From Myotis daubentonii (lineage: Eukaryota; Chordata; Mammalia; Chiroptera; Vespertilionidae): a stretch of 64,000 nucleotides of DNA. Below, piece after piece: positions 20,222 to 31,990 of this stretch. The notes under the pieces were generated by a model. That model did not search any database and had not been told where the DNA came from. It saw nothing but the letters and a program-made list of their open reading frames with translations. How positions within the stretch are numbered: position 1 is the first letter of the stretch; the number at the start of each line of letters is the position of its first letter. The position numbers and the translations under genes are program-made. Location of the stretch: contig NC_081861.1 in assembly GCF_963259705.1 (NCBI RefSeq), forward strand, positions 64,089,623 to 64,153,622. Reading direction: 5' to 3'.

Positions 20222-20460
20222 AGCACTGTAAGTGCAAGCTTTGGAGTAAAGCATTACTGTGTTTACATTGCAGCCCCACCACTTGCTAGCTGCATGACCT
20301 TGAGGAAATTACCCATCCCTTATGAGCTTCAGATTTGTCATCTGTAAAATGTGCGAAATAATAAGCAGATCACTGAGTTGTGGGGAACATTTAAAGTAAT
20401 ATATGTAATAGTACCCAGCACAGGCCTAGTTCACGGCAAGTACTCATTTATTATTATTTT
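20222..20460 (+). mobile_element. MIR SINE
   Basis: Contains the MIR core: CCACCACTTGCTAGCTGCATGACCTTG, then CATCTGTAAAATG and CCCAGCACAGGCC. Confidence 0.82.
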
Positions 20461-20555
20461 TTTCTATGTACTTAGAAAATACTTCACCTGTACTTCTATT
20501 TTATCATTTATTTCTCTTTTTTTTGTATTTGTCGCAGATCATATTTTGTCTCTGA

Positions 20556-20670
20556 CTATGTTGTAAGTTTCTGGAGAGGGAGAAACATTGTTTATCTCAG
20601 AAAACTCACATAATGATTTAATAAGTGCCTTTGAATGAATGAATGAATGAATAAATAAATGAATGAATAA
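20556..20670 (+). repeat. L2-like 3' tail grown into (GAAT)n
   Basis: TATGTTGTAAGTTTCTGGAG resembles the L2 3' end, whose terminal repeat has expanded to GAAT units at 20633-20670. Confidence 0.65.
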
Positions 20671-23084
20671 AAAAGAGAAACAGCAGACTTGATTCTGTTT
20701 TAGCCTTTGTTGTAGTAGAGCTTTTTCTAAGCTTCTGCTCAAACAAGTATCTTACTTGACATAAAATGCACTTATTTACTTGGTGTTGCTTTAAGGGATT
20801 ATAATAATATTTCATGTGCAAAACTGGAAATTCACACATATTTTGATCTTGTCATTGGAACTCAAAGAGTTTTATAAGAAATCCCAAGTGGTTAACATTA
20901 ATTCCGAGGAGATTTTCATAGATTCTCAAGTTTCATGACCTTTTCCAACTTACTTTGGGTTTAAAAATGTGTCTTACTGCAGCACTCTTTGGGAAGACAG
21001 CCTACTGCATTATTGACTTAAAAGTCAATTAAGAGTCCTTGTAAATTATGATATATCACTTCTTGCTCCTAAATGGTTGCCTATTCAATCCTAAATATGA
21101 CAGTAACTAATCCTGAAAGTTGTCCCAACCTTTACTGAGGTAAAATTCCACTATGTTCCACTGAGAGAAGAGTCTCCAAACTGAAGTAAACAAACTGTGT
21201 GGCTTTTTGGCATCTATTGTCCCCATTAACTGTAATGTAGGGAATGAACGCCAAAGCATATATAACTCCAGGCTCTTGACTACATGATTTACTCTAATGT
21301 TTTCCCAGAAACGCTGATGGACTGTAAAAGGCAGAAGACACCCACTGAAACTTATCAACAAGCCAGAAAGCAGCTGTTCTGTGACTTACAAACAAAAGCA
21401 AATACGAAGCCATTGGACAGCCCTTTCATTTTGTGTAGTCCACTACAAAAGGGTTTATTATAATCTTAGCTTTGGAAGTTTGCTTTCTTTAGGTTGAAAG
21501 AGATTCCCAAAGGACAGATGGAAAGAATTGTAGTTAGTAGTGATTACCATTGTGGAGCCTCGGGGTGATCATGTTTTTTCCTTCATTTACAAAATGTTCC
21601 CAAAGGCATCTGTAACTCTGAAGCCACTCATTCAACATCTCCCAATTTTGGCTGTGGGACATAAAGGAAACAGCAAATGTTGGCATGCAAAATGAAGAAG
21701 GGATTGTGTAGAATTCAATCTGGCTCATCAAGTATGTTCTAGAAGGAGACATTTGCGGTCACATTGCCTGTAAGGAATTTAGAGAAATGCTCTTTCTACC
21801 CATTTTCCTCCGATCAGAATCTTTGAGACTGGGTTTGTGAGCCTCATCTAATTATTCCGATTTCGAATTCTCTCCCTTCTCTGAACACTTGTAACATACT
21901 GTTCACATCACTCATTCTACCATTATGTGTAGCCTCATATCATTAGTCAAATAGTTCAGTATTCATATCTCATCTGCTTCTCAGGATTGTATCTTAAATA
22001 TTCTTATCATATTGTTTTTCCTGTATGTTGTTTTTTTAAATCAAAGGTGCATTGCTATTTCTTATACATTGTAGGTTACAGGAAAAGTATGCTGACTGAC
22101 TGAGCTACCAGTGTAATTTTACTATTTCAGCAAGACTATTATTCAAGCAAATTCATAATATTCTGGTAGTAGATTTTATAAATGACCATTCCTTCTTTAA
22201 AGACTTTAAGATGCTAAATATTAGAAACATCATTTATACCCTGAAGAATGGTGTAAGGACTGTTCAAGTCAGTTTTAAGGTGACTCTAACACCCTCTCTT
22301 GCTTATAGTACAAGCTTTCTTCCTTTGGTATTTACTGTTCTCTCAAGAACTCTCCCATGTCTGTGCCACTCAAACGTGCTTTCTAGGTCATGCCTGGCAC
22401 TGGTGTACACCTTTCGTTTTGGATCATTTCTTGTGTTTGTCCTCCTCCTTTGCATTTTCCACGTTGGCCTGGCCCTTAGTTCCTGAACCGCTTTAGCCCA
22501 GAAGGTGTACCGCACAGCTGCATGCTGGCCCGGCAGCCTCTCCACCTACACCTGACTCTCAGAACTCTAATCTCCAGAAGAGGCCCTGGGCACTGTTTGC
22601 CTGGGGGGAGAGGTAGATTAATAAGGGATGAAATAACAATTGTTATATGAAAAATTCTAAGATGCTATGGACAATAAAGTGCTTTAAAAATCTATATATG
22701 GAGCAAGAACTGAAAAATGGGGACAGACGACAATCGAAAAAGGAAATCAGTCAATTCGCATTTTATATCTTCTAAACATTTCTCAACATTCTTCTCAGTC
22801 TCACCTCCCTACAAAGTTTGTCCTCTGTACGTCAGTCCACATTGACTCCTTTCTGCCATTTCTAAAGCCCCATATTATGAATTGCATTTACAATAATTAC
22901 AACTTGTGGATAAATATTATATGTAGTTTTAAATCAACCAGGCTGCAAACTCTCCGTGGAGGAAAGTTTTCAGAGACAGTAAAATTATATCTTAGGGTGA
23001 TGAAATATGAAAATGTGATTTTAGAATCATTTTAGAAGTTTTGATACCTTATTGGGCAGGAGATAGGCATGAGTGCAACATTTG
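20671..23084. other. Repeat-poor stretch
   Basis: No mobile element recognised over 2.4 kb. Open frames of 70-96 codons (for example 21107-21361 minus and 22303-22545 minus) carry no recognisable domain. Possible conserved noncoding sequence; see the findings. Confidence 0.5.
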
Positions 23085-23460
23085 CAACATTTGTGACAAT
23101 GAATGGACCTTGAGAATATCATGCTAAGTGAAATGTCAGTCAGAAAAAGTTAAGAACCATATGATTCCACTCATGTGGGTATAAAACTGAAAGCAACAAA
23201 TGAACAAACAAGAAAAAAAAAAAACGAACAAAAACTCATAGACACAGACAACAGTATAGTGATTACCAGAGGGGAAAGGGTTGGGAGGGGGTGGTAAAGA
23301 GTAAAGGGGGTCAAATATATGGTGATGGAAGATTTGACTTTGGGTGGTGGGTACATAGTGCAATATACAAATCACATATCATAGAAATGTACACTTGAAA
23401 CCTATGTAATCTTATTAACCAATATTGCCCCAATAAATTTAGCTTAAAAATATAAACATA
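23085..23460 (+). mobile_element. L1 3' end, older family
   Basis: ORF2 terminus-like TGGACCTTGAGAATATCATG, a 3'UTR with CACTTGAAACCTATGTAATC and CCCCAATAAATTTA, then an A-rich tail. The frame is decayed. Confidence 0.8.
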
Positions 23461-24188
23461 AAAGAGAGAAAAATATAGATCCCTGACAATACAGAACTAT
23501 AATCTAGGCATGTTTCCCTGGCAAGATTCTAGACTAGATTGTGAAATAAATGTCTTACGCACACTAGGAAAAGAAAATGGTATTCACCAGGAAGCAGATG
23601 GTTTCCTCTAGGAATAAGTCATCTAAAATAACCTCATTTGATTTTTTGTTGTGTTACTGGTTTGATAGATAGGAAGCTGTCTCTTGTTTCTAGCAAACAT
23701 TAACAATCTTTAGCACATTATTTATTGCGAACAGATAGAGATATGCGGGCTGGGTGAAAATAAAGTTAAATAAGTTTTATAACTGGCTGACTAATCCGAA
23801 ACAAAGTACATTGATTATTCAATCAGTACCAGGTGGTTTCCTCTATTGATTCCCTATGCTCTGTTCTTAGCCATGTTCTGATAAACAAATTTTATCAAAG
23901 ATTTCTAAGAGGACATCCTTATAAAGTGGGAATGCATCTTGTGGGAATGGAACTTGATAGTTGACTGTAAGCTTAGACTGAGTCAAACATTTGACGTGAA
24001 TAACAAGCCAGCTAATGTGGTCCAGGTTTTCAGTAGAATGATAGTATTTTGATTAAGGGAGATACTATTCCCTCTGTAGTGTTTAGACTACATTAGGGAG
24101 ACTGTGGTCAAGGCGGACTTTGATTTTACCAGAGGAGGGTAACAGTGATGGCGAAGAATCAAAAATCCATGTCACAGGAGAAATGACA
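23461..24188. other. Unassigned sequence
   Basis: Nothing recognised. Confidence 0.5.
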
Positions 24189-24834
24189 TCCTATCTAATA
24201 AAAGAGAAACATGGTAATTAGCTGTACATCCACTACCCTTCCCATTGGCTAATCAGGGCGATATGCAAATTAACTGCCAGCCAAGATGGCGGCCGGCAGC
24301 CAGGCAGCTTAAAGTGAACATGAGGCTTGCTTGCTTCAGTGACGGAGGACTCCAAATTTCCCCGCGTGCCGCTGCCGGCCTCTGAGCTGCAACTCTAAGC
24401 AACTATGTTACAAATATAGAAGCTAAACAAAACCCCAGAAACCTGCTTTAGTCCACCAGGCTTCAGCCAGCAGGATCGCAACATTGTTTCAAATACAGAA
24501 GGTAAACAAAGGCCAGAAACCTGCTTTCAGCAGTGGACCTAAGAGCTGGAGCCAAGCCTCAGAGCTAAAGCTGGCCCAGAATAAAAAGAAAAAGAAAAAA
24601 AGGAGCGGTTGGGAGCTTCAGTCACCTGCCAGCCTGAAAACAGCCCTCAGCCCCTCACCCAGACTGGTCAGGCACCCCAGTGGGTACCCTCACCCTGAAG
24701 GGTGTGTGACCAACTGCAAACAGCCACCATCCCCTCATCCAGGCTGGCCAGGCACCCCAGTGGGGACCCCCACCCTGATCCAGGACACCCTTCAGGGCAA
24801 ACCAGCCGACCCCCACCCATGCACCAGGCCTCTA
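24189..24834 (+). mobile_element. Compound Helitron, 5' unit A (copy 2)
   Basis: Starts TCCTATCTAATAAAAG after A (24188). It has ATTGG (24244-24248), ATGCAAAT (24263-24270) and CCAAGATGGCGGCC (from 24281). Two repeats of about 80 bp contain ATAGAAGCTAAACAAA. A short A-rich tract lies at about 24568-24603. It ends CACCAGGCCTCTA fused to TCCTATATAGTAAAAG. The outer flanks of the two-unit element are A and T, so it entered the site as one piece. Confidence 0.9.
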
Positions 24835-25802
24835 TCCTATATAGTAAAAGGGTAATATGCCTCCCGGCACCAGGATCAGCATGACAGAGGGCAGCGCCCA
24901 AACCCTCTGATCGCCCTGCAGCTCTGTGTGACAGGGGGCGGGGCCACAACCTCCCTATCCGCCCTGCTCTGTTCATGACAGGGGAAGGCACCCCAACCCC
25001 CTGATCGGCCCTGCTCTGTGTGTGACAGGGTGCGGCGCCCCAACCCCCCCCCATGGGCCCTGCTCTGTGTATGACAGGGTAGAGCCATAACCTCCCCATC
25101 AGCCCTTCCCTGAGTGTTACAGTGGTGGTGCCCCAACCCCCTGATCAGCCCTGCTCTGTGGGTGATAGAGGGCAACGCCCCAACCGCCCTCCACGGGTCC
25201 TGCTCTGTGTGTGACGGGGTAGAGCCATAACCTCCCCATCGGCCCTGCCCTCAATGTGACAGGGTGCAGCGCCCCAACTCCCCTATCGGCCCTACTCTGG
25301 GAGTGATAAGGGGGAGCTCCCCAACCCCTTGATCGGCCCTGCTCTGTGCATGACAGGGGGGAGCTCCCTAACCCCCTGATCGACCCTGCTCTGTGCGTGA
25401 CAGGGGGCAGTGCCCCAACCCCCTGATTGGCCCTGCACTGTGCGTGACAGGGGGTGGCGCCGCAACCTGCCCATCGACCCTGCCTTGAGTGTGACAGGGG
25501 GCGGCGCCCCAACCCCCTAATCGGCCCTACTCTGAGCGTGACTGAGGGTGGCATCGCAACCTCCCGATCTGCCCTGCTCTGTGTATGACAGGGGCGGCGC
25601 CCCAACTCCCCAATCAGCCCTGCTCTGAACCTGACCAGGGGCTGCACCTAGGGATTGGGCCTGCCCTCTGCCACCCGGGAGCAGGCCTAAGCCAGCAGGT
25701 CGTTATCTCCCGAGAGGTCCCAGACTGAGAGAGGGCACAGGCTGGGCTGAGGGACCCCTCCTTCCTCCCGAGTGCACAAATTTTTGTGCACCGGGCCTCT
25801 AG
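24835..25802 (+). mobile_element. Compound Helitron, 3' partner with 47-bp minisatellite
   Basis: Intact 5' end TCCTATATAGTAAAAGGG. The body is a 47-bp minisatellite of about 16-17 units (24886-25640) of the type 'GTGACAGGGGGC...CCCCAACCCCCTGATCGGCC'. The 3' end has a perfect hairpin GTGCACAAA/TTTGTGCAC (25772-25791), 11 bp before the end of CTAG (25799-25802), then T. Frames of up to 176 codons on the minus strand only read the minisatellite. Confidence 0.9.
24886..25640. repeat. 47-bp minisatellite, about 16-17 units
   Basis: The GACAG (or variant) landmark recurs at about 24928, 24976, 25022, 25070 and so on to 25632, at intervals of 46-48 bp. GC-rich, with point changes in every unit. 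Confidence 0.88.
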
Positions 25803-26513
25803 TAATTAATAATAATCAATAAAATAATTAAAACCATTCTGCTAGAGGAAATACTAGTAAGACTTATGGGATGGGGATTGGTAGAAGACAATGTGTTTTC
25901 CCCTAAGCTGCTAATCATGGGTAATTTGAAACAGATACAAAAACAGAAAGACTAGTATAATGTTCTCTCAAATACCCATCACTCAGCTGCACAGTTATCC
26001 TCCTGACCAGATTATGTGGAAGGAATTTCAAAATTATGTCATTTCATCCATAAATATGTTGCTATGTATCTTTAAAATATAAGGATTTTAAAAAAATATA
26101 ACTAGAATACCATGAACACTCCTATAAAATTAACAGTAACTTATTAACATCATTAAATAACCAGTTATTATACAAATTTCCATATAGGTCTCACAAACTA
26201 TTTTGGAGTTTCTTTGAATTGTTATTTAAATAAATCTATACACTGTAATTGGTTGATCTACCTTTTCATTCCATTTGTCCTTTTCTTTTTTGATCCATAT
26301 TACTTATTAATAATGTGTCCTATAAATTTTTTCAGAATATGGATTTTGTGGCTTGATTTCTTGTGGTGAAGTTTTCCCCCCTCTGACCTTTGTATTTCCT
26401 ATGAATTAGTAACTGGATCTTGGGAACTGGTTAGATTAGGTTTAAATTTTTTCCAAAAGAATGTTTCATAGGCAATGTTTATTTATTCAGTCAGGAGACA
26501 CTTCATTTCTGGT
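25803..26513. other. Unassigned AT-rich sequence
   Basis: Nothing recognised. Confidence 0.5.
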
Positions 26514-26524
26514 TATATTTCTCT

Positions 26525-26591
26525 CTTTTTTTAAAAAAAATAATTATCACCTGAGGATATGTTTCTATTGATTTTTCACAGATAGAGGAAG

Positions 26592-26653
<62 letters not shown>

Positions 26654-27047
26654 AGAGAAGAGAAGAGAAGAGAAGAGAAGAGAAGAGAAGAGAAGAGAAG
26701 AGAAGAGAAGAGAAGAGAAGAGAAGAGAAGAGAAGAGGAGAGGAGAGGAGAGGAGAGAGGAGAGAGGAGAGGAGAGGGGAGAGGGGAGAGGGGAGAGGGG
26801 AGAGAGGAGAGAGGAGAGAGGAGAGGGGAGAGGGGAGAGGGGAGAGGGGAGGGGAGGGGAGAGGGGAGAGAGAGGGGAGAGGGGAGAGGGGAGAGGGGAG
26901 AGAGAAATATAAATCAATTGCCTCCCATATGCTTCCTGACCAAGGGTGGAACCTGCAACCTAGGTATGTGACCTGACCAGGAATCGAACCAGCAACCTTC
27001 TGGTGTATGGGACGATGCTCCAACCAACTGAGCCACCTGGATAGGGC
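26525..27047 (-). mobile_element. VES SINE with a long purine tract
   Basis: 11-bp duplications TATATTTCTCT (26514-26524 and 27048-27058). The GA-rich part of the SINE has grown to about 310 bp: (GA)n at 26597-26650, then AGAAG units to about 26733, then GGAGA/GGGGAGA units to about 26905. The tRNA-like head, with TCGAACC-type B box, is at the right. Frames here encode Ser-Leu runs and are not genes. Confidence 0.93.
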
Positions 27048-27351
27048 TATATTTCTCTGTTTTAAAAAGTATTAGCAGCCTCTAATAAGCATTGCCTAGG
27101 TTGTGTTGTTTTCTAGTAGGGGTTGCAAAAATGGTTACTTGCTCTCATTCCTTTTTCATTCATTAGTTGGAATATTTCTAAAAGAGAAAGTCCCTCTCTA
27201 TAACTCTTTGGTTGTGAGAACTTTTTTCAAGCAAATAGATGTGTGTTACCTTCCAAAGGTTATGCTGCATCCTGGAATCCGGGTAGGTTCAGGGAGGTAA
27301 TGGAGAGCTTGAATTAGCTCCTCAAGCACATCTTCTTTCACCTAAGATCCA

Positions 27352-27422
27352 GTGGAGGTGGGGGAGGTGGATGGGGGACATCTGTAATACTTTCAACAAT
27401 AAAGATAAATTTTTAAAAAAGA
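27352..27422 (+). mobile_element. L1 3'-end stub
   Basis: GGGGGACATCTGTAATACTT, CAACAATAAAGATAAATTTT and an A tail form the terminal bases of a bat L1 3'UTR. Severely 5'-truncated. 27423-28239 holds nothing recognised. Confidence 0.7.
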
Positions 27423-28239
27423 ACCAATGGAAGGTGATAGCTATTTCCAAATAGTTAAAGTTATTTAAGGTGGAAGCTCATTCTATTTAGCTACAGAGAA
27501 CAGCATTAAGACTGATTGTGAGAGTTAAGGAAGGGCGGTTAATCTATATTGAATATGAAGAAAATTCTTCTAACAATTAGAACAGCCCCCAAATGGAATG
27601 GATAGATTACTTCACAGAGCACATAGCTGCTCAAATGGGGGTTAGATGAGTCTTTTGGGGACACTGTAAAAGAGATTCTTATGCTGGGTAGAAATTTAAA
27701 AGTCTTTTTCATCTCGGAGTTTCCATGATACTAAAATGTTCCTGAGGAGCCAGAGAGAAGAAAGGCATACAGGAATTCCTCCAGGGTGACAGAAGGAATC
27801 TGTTTTGAATATCTGTGGTGGAAATTTCCGATCCAAAAAAACAACACAAATGCTCCTCATATTCTGTTTGCTTATTAACACCTTGTAAGTCCTGACCTTT
27901 GCTTGTAGAGAAGACGTGCTAATTCCTTTGTTAACAACTCACAGTTTGTTCCCACTTGAGGACTTTGCCCCACAGATCATAACTACAGCACCATATTAAC
28001 AGATGCCACTACACCTGCAGAAACCTCAGACTCTGTGTTTTGCCACTGGAGAGGGATTCCTGCACTCAGAGTGGTATCTTGAAAAAACTTCAGCTCAAGA
28101 TCATAAATAATCTTTTGTGTTCTTGTATTATCCTATGTCCTTTTTCAGGGCAGTAGTTCCAAGATATAAGTGCCTCCTCAACCCCACTGTGCAAGAAAAA
28201 GTGGGTTCTGTGGTCAAATTAATTGAGAAAATTCTGTTT

Positions 28240-28278
28240 GTTTATTCATTCATTCATCCATTCATTCATCTATTTTTA
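28240..28278. repeat. (ATTC)n microsatellite
   Basis: Imperfect ATTC/ATCC units. Confidence 0.85.
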
Positions 28279-28589
28279 CATCAATATTCCAGGAGTCTAG
28301 AGGATGCTAATTGTATTATTACTATTCAAGAGGATGATATACAACAGTATCTACAATTTCCCAAACTTACTTGATCACAGGATTTTTTAAATAGAAAATA
28401 TTATGGGACTATTGTTCTGTGATCCAAACTCAGTTTTGAAAGAAACAAATACAAATTTGAAATCATCCAATTCCTCACTTTCTCTCATCTCAAATCTATT
28501 CCACCAGCAAATTGTGTTGTGTATACCATCCAAAGTCTGACCCTTCTGATCGCCTCCCATACCATGAACCCAGCCACACATACTTGTTT

Positions 28590-28695
28590 CCTCTCTCTCT
28601 CCCTACATTACTCATTCCTCAGGTATCTTCATAGCTTTATTCCACCTCCTTCAAAGCTTTACTCAAATGCCAACTTCTCGATATATATAATAGTG

Positions 28696-28745
<50 letters not shown>

Positions 28746-28950
28746 ACCCTTTATTTTTTCAACATAGTACTTATGATTATGTAATACACTATTTGCTTTG
28801 CTTATCTCATTATTCCCTTTGTTCTCCCACTGATACGTAAATTCCATGAGTATTAGGGCTTTGTCCTGTTCTTGCTGTATCTCTAGCATCTAGAATTGTG
28901 CCAGGGCATAATAGGTGCCAAATGAATATTTGTTGAATAAATGAATGAGG
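28590..28950 (+). mobile_element. L2 LINE 3' fragment with (CT)n
   Basis: CCTCCTTCAAAGCTTTACTCAAATGCC, then after a CT run (28696-28743) ATTCCATGAGTATTAGGGCT, TCTAGCATCTAGAATTGTGCC and TGAATATTTGTTGAATAAATGAATG. Confidence 0.75.
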
Positions 28951-28997
28951 TAGCTGACCTGCAAATGCTCACAGTAAGAGAACCTGTGCATCACAGT

Positions 28998-29176
28998 GTC
29001 CTGTAAGGAGCACTGGCTTTTCAGTTAGCCAGCCAGGGGTTTCTTTACTGATTCTGCCACTTATGTGCTGTGAGACCTTCAACATGCTACTCAGTAGCTC
29101 TGTGCCTTAGCTCTATTACACACGGGAATAATGATGCATATGGCTTAGATTTATTGTAATGTTTTGGCAGCGTATT
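28998..29176 (+). mobile_element. MIR SINE, 5' half
   Basis: GATTCTGCCACTTATGTGCTGTGAGACCTT is the MIR core. Interrupted by a VES SINE; the MIR resumes at 29447 to about 29560. Confidence 0.75.
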
Positions 29177-29193
29177 AAATTATATATGCTATG

Positions 29194-29313
29194 CCCAGTT
29201 GGTGTGGCTCAGTTGGTTGAGCTTTGTCCTGTGCACCAAAAGATTGTCAATTCGATTCCCGGTCAGGGCACATGCCTGGGTTGCAGATTCTGTGCATACG
29301 GAAAGCAACCGAT

Positions 29314-29372
<59 letters not shown>

Positions 29373-29429
29373 TCTCTCTCTCTCCCTCTAAGCATGTCTT
29401 CGGGTGAGGATTATTAAAAATAAATAGAT
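29194..29429 (+). mobile_element. VES SINE inside MIR
   Basis: 17-bp duplications AAATTATATATGCTATG (29177-29193 and 29430-29446). B box ATTCGATTCCC, CT run at about 29317-29392. Confidence 0.95.
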
Positions 29430-29559
29430 AAATTATATATGCTATGTAACAAGGCTTATATCAAAGGGTAAAATGGTATTTAAAGTACCAAGTGCATATC
29501 TAGCATGATTCTTTGCAGATGGCCCAGTACAAGTTCTAAAAAGTTCCTATAATGGATAC

Positions 29560-30281
29560 ATTTAGTCACCTTTCTCTTCTTCATTCTTATAATCCCTTCA
29601 GACTTGGGGGTGGGTTTTCTGCCAGTTATTCTTGTTCATTCTTGTTATCTGCAACATATGTATGAAGTTGTGTCAGGGTGAGGTCTGTGAATTTGGAAGA
29701 GATTGTTTTTCCCTTTGCATAAAGCAAACAGGCCTTAATCAGCTAGGTCTTGATAAGCGTTGTCCCTCACTCAACACAACTAATAATCTCAGATGGATAT
29801 TTGCTAACAGGGAAAACTAGAAACGACAGTGTCAGAGAGAAGCGACCCAGCAAATAGTTACCTCTAAACTCCTCCTATGGAATTGCACTCACAATCACAT
29901 TGTCAGTAACATCAGATGATCAGTTTCATAACTTTATAGTCAAACTTCATTTTTGACCCAAATGCTGTTAGCAGTTTGATTGCTCACCCTATTCATGAGA
30001 TCTGACTCTGAATGACTTTTAGCTGTTTTAGAAAATCTAATCTTCCCCCAGAGGACCAAGATTTTCTCTCAGCAAGGATAGTCACGACAGTGTGTCTCAC
30101 TCAGATGCTCTACCTAATCCTACTGAGTAATACTAGAAATGTTTATGTGGTAACATTGTTAAAATAAGCGTGTGACCATTCAAAGAGCAATGCTCATTTG
30201 ATTGTCTCAATTCTGTTATGTTTATGGGAAAATTGATCCCAAGAGTCATAGTCACAACGTGGATATCTTGTTATATCATAA
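29560..30281. other. Unassigned sequence
   Basis: Nothing recognised. Confidence 0.5.
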
Positions 30282-30619
30282 CTAGAGGCCCGGTGCACAA
30301 AAATTTGTGCACTTGGGGGGGGGGGTCCCTCAGCCCGGCCTATGCCCTCTTGCAGTCTGGGACCCCTTGAAGGATGTCCACGTGCTGGCTTAGGCCCACT
30401 CCCTGGGGTATCGGGCCCAAGCTGGCAGTCAGACATCCCTCTGGCAGCCCAGCAGCCCTTGGGGAATGTCCACTTACCAGCAGGGAGCAGACCTAAGCTG
30501 CAGTCAGACATCCTTAGTGCTGCTGAGGAGGCGGGACAGACTACTGCCACCACCGCTGTGCTGGCAGCCATCAGCCTGGCTTGTGGCTGAGCAGAGCTCC
30601 CCCTGTGGGAGTGCACTGA

Positions 30620-30633
30620 CCACCAGGGGACAG
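30620..30633 (+). promoter_or_regulatory. CTCF-like motif, imperfect
   Basis: CCACCAGGGGACAG fits 13 of 14 core positions; the changed base is in the GGC. Head-to-head with 30650-30663. Confidence 0.4.
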
Positions 30634-30649
30634 CTCCTGCATTGAGCAT

Positions 30650-30663
30650 CTGCCCCCTGGTGG
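30650..30663 (-). promoter_or_regulatory. CTCF core-like motif in Helitron
   Basis: The minus strand reads CCACCAGGGGGCAG, 14 of 14 core positions, in the same orientation relative to the element as at 11358-11371. Confidence 0.6.
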
Positions 30664-30746
30664 TCAGTGTGTGTCATAGTGACCAGTCATTCCCAGTCAT
30701 TCTGCTTTTAGGGTCAATTTGCATATTTTCCTTTTATTATATAGGA

Positions 30747-31267
30747 TAGAGGCCTGGTGCACGGGTGGGGGCTGGCTGGTTTGCCCTAAAGGGTGTCCCG
30801 GATCAGGGTGGGGGTCCCACTGGAGTGCCTGGCCAGCCTGGGTGAGGGGCTGATGGCAGTTTGCAGGCTGGTAAAGCCCCCCCCCCCCAGTGGGGACCCT
30901 CACCCCATGGAGATTTGGCCAGCATGGGTGAAGGGCTGAGGGCCGTTTTCAGGCTGGCCAAGGCCCCTGGCAACAGAAGCACCCAGACTCTCCTTTTTGT
31001 CTTTTTTTTTAATTCTGGGATTTATTTCGTTCTATAATTGAAACTTTGTAGCCTTGAGTGGAGCTCAGAGCTGGCTGCAGCAGGCGGGAAGCTTGGCTTC
31101 CTCCGTCAGTGGGGCAACCAAGCCTCCTGTTTGCTCCAGCTCCATGGCTGCCAGCCGCCATCTTGGTTGGGTTAATTTGCATATAGTTGCTCTGATGGCT
31201 CATGGGCGTGGCTTAAGGCATAGCGAAGGTACGGTCAATTGGCATGTTTGTCTTTTATTAGTGTAGA
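30747..31267 (-). mobile_element. Compound Helitron, 5' unit A (copy 3)
   Basis: The left end TAGAGGCCTGGTGCACGGG is fused to the neighbour. The right end CTTTTATTAGTGTAGA is followed by T (31268). ATTTGCAT (31175-31182) and GCCATCTTG (31157-31165) are the octamer and YY1 motifs in reverse, and an A-rich tract lies at about 31003-31016 in reverse. The pair 30282-31267 has only one A/T flank set, so it inserted as a unit. Confidence 0.88.
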
Positions 31268-31829
31268 TACTTCCAAGTCTGTCTTTATTTTCCCAAGGCC
31301 CTCTGGTTTTTCATCCACACACTAGCTTTAACCCCATATCACATTACCTCTGTGCACATCTTCCTGACCCCCTTTGTTCTAAACTTTATGTTTGCTAAAT
31401 ACTGTAAGCAGAGACACATTTACTTTGAAGCTAGAGAAGCTTAAGTTACAGGGCTCCTTACTTGCACTGGCCCTTCCAAGATCCCATACTTCAGTTTGTA
31501 CTTGTAATTTAGTATTATTTTCCTTAAATCACTCCCCCCTCCAGCTGTATAGGGTATAGGCTCTAAAAGACTCTGACACTACCCTTGAAAGTAAGGGTCT
31601 CTTTGGTCTCTTGTACTCATTTCCTCTTTAAGATTTGTTCCAACCATTGCAATGCTCTGTTGCCATTCCTTCCATCCTTGATCTCAGTTCAGGGCAAATT
31701 GAAGGCCAAACCTTAACTGACATGTGGGTTCCTTTACTACATTCAATGCGAATTAATCCTAGAGAATTGAGAAGTCTTTTACAACACAATGATGGCTGTG
31801 GTCCTGAGAAAACATGGGAGAAGTCAGGT
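31268..31829. other. Unassigned sequence
   Basis: Nothing recognised. Confidence 0.5.
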
Positions 31830-31990
31830 AGACTTGAGTTCTATGAAGGTATTGACATTAGTTAATATTTCTGCCACAGTTTTCGCATCTGCAGAATGGA
31901 AACAATAATATTTACTTTTTCGATTTTCTCTGAGGATTAAACCAGAAAATCTAGGTGAAAGGACCTTATTCAAGTGCTTGGCATTTACTT
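31830..31990 (+). mobile_element. MIR SINE fragment
   Basis: TTTTCGCATCTGCAGAATGGAAACAATAATA and AAGTGCTTGGCA match the MIR 3' half. Confidence 0.6.

Larger units (their letters stand above)
30282..30746 (-). mobile_element. Compound Helitron, 3' partner with paired CTCF-like motifs
   Basis: The left end CTAGAGGCCCGGTGCAC, preceded by A, is the 3' terminus with hairpin GTGCACAAA/TTTGTGCAC (30293-30312). The right end CTTTTATTATATAGGA (30731-30746) is an intact 5' terminus, directly joined to TAGAGGCC of the next unit. Same subfamily as 11284-11696 and 17236-17657. Confidence 0.92.

Noticed and set aside
25117..25647. 176-codon minus frame and overlapping frames
   Set aside because: They only read the 47-bp minisatellite; the period is not a multiple of three, and every frame is open by composition.
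26565..27023. Ser-Leu-Pro rich frames of 113-152 codons
   Set aside because: Readings through the purine tract of a VES SINE.
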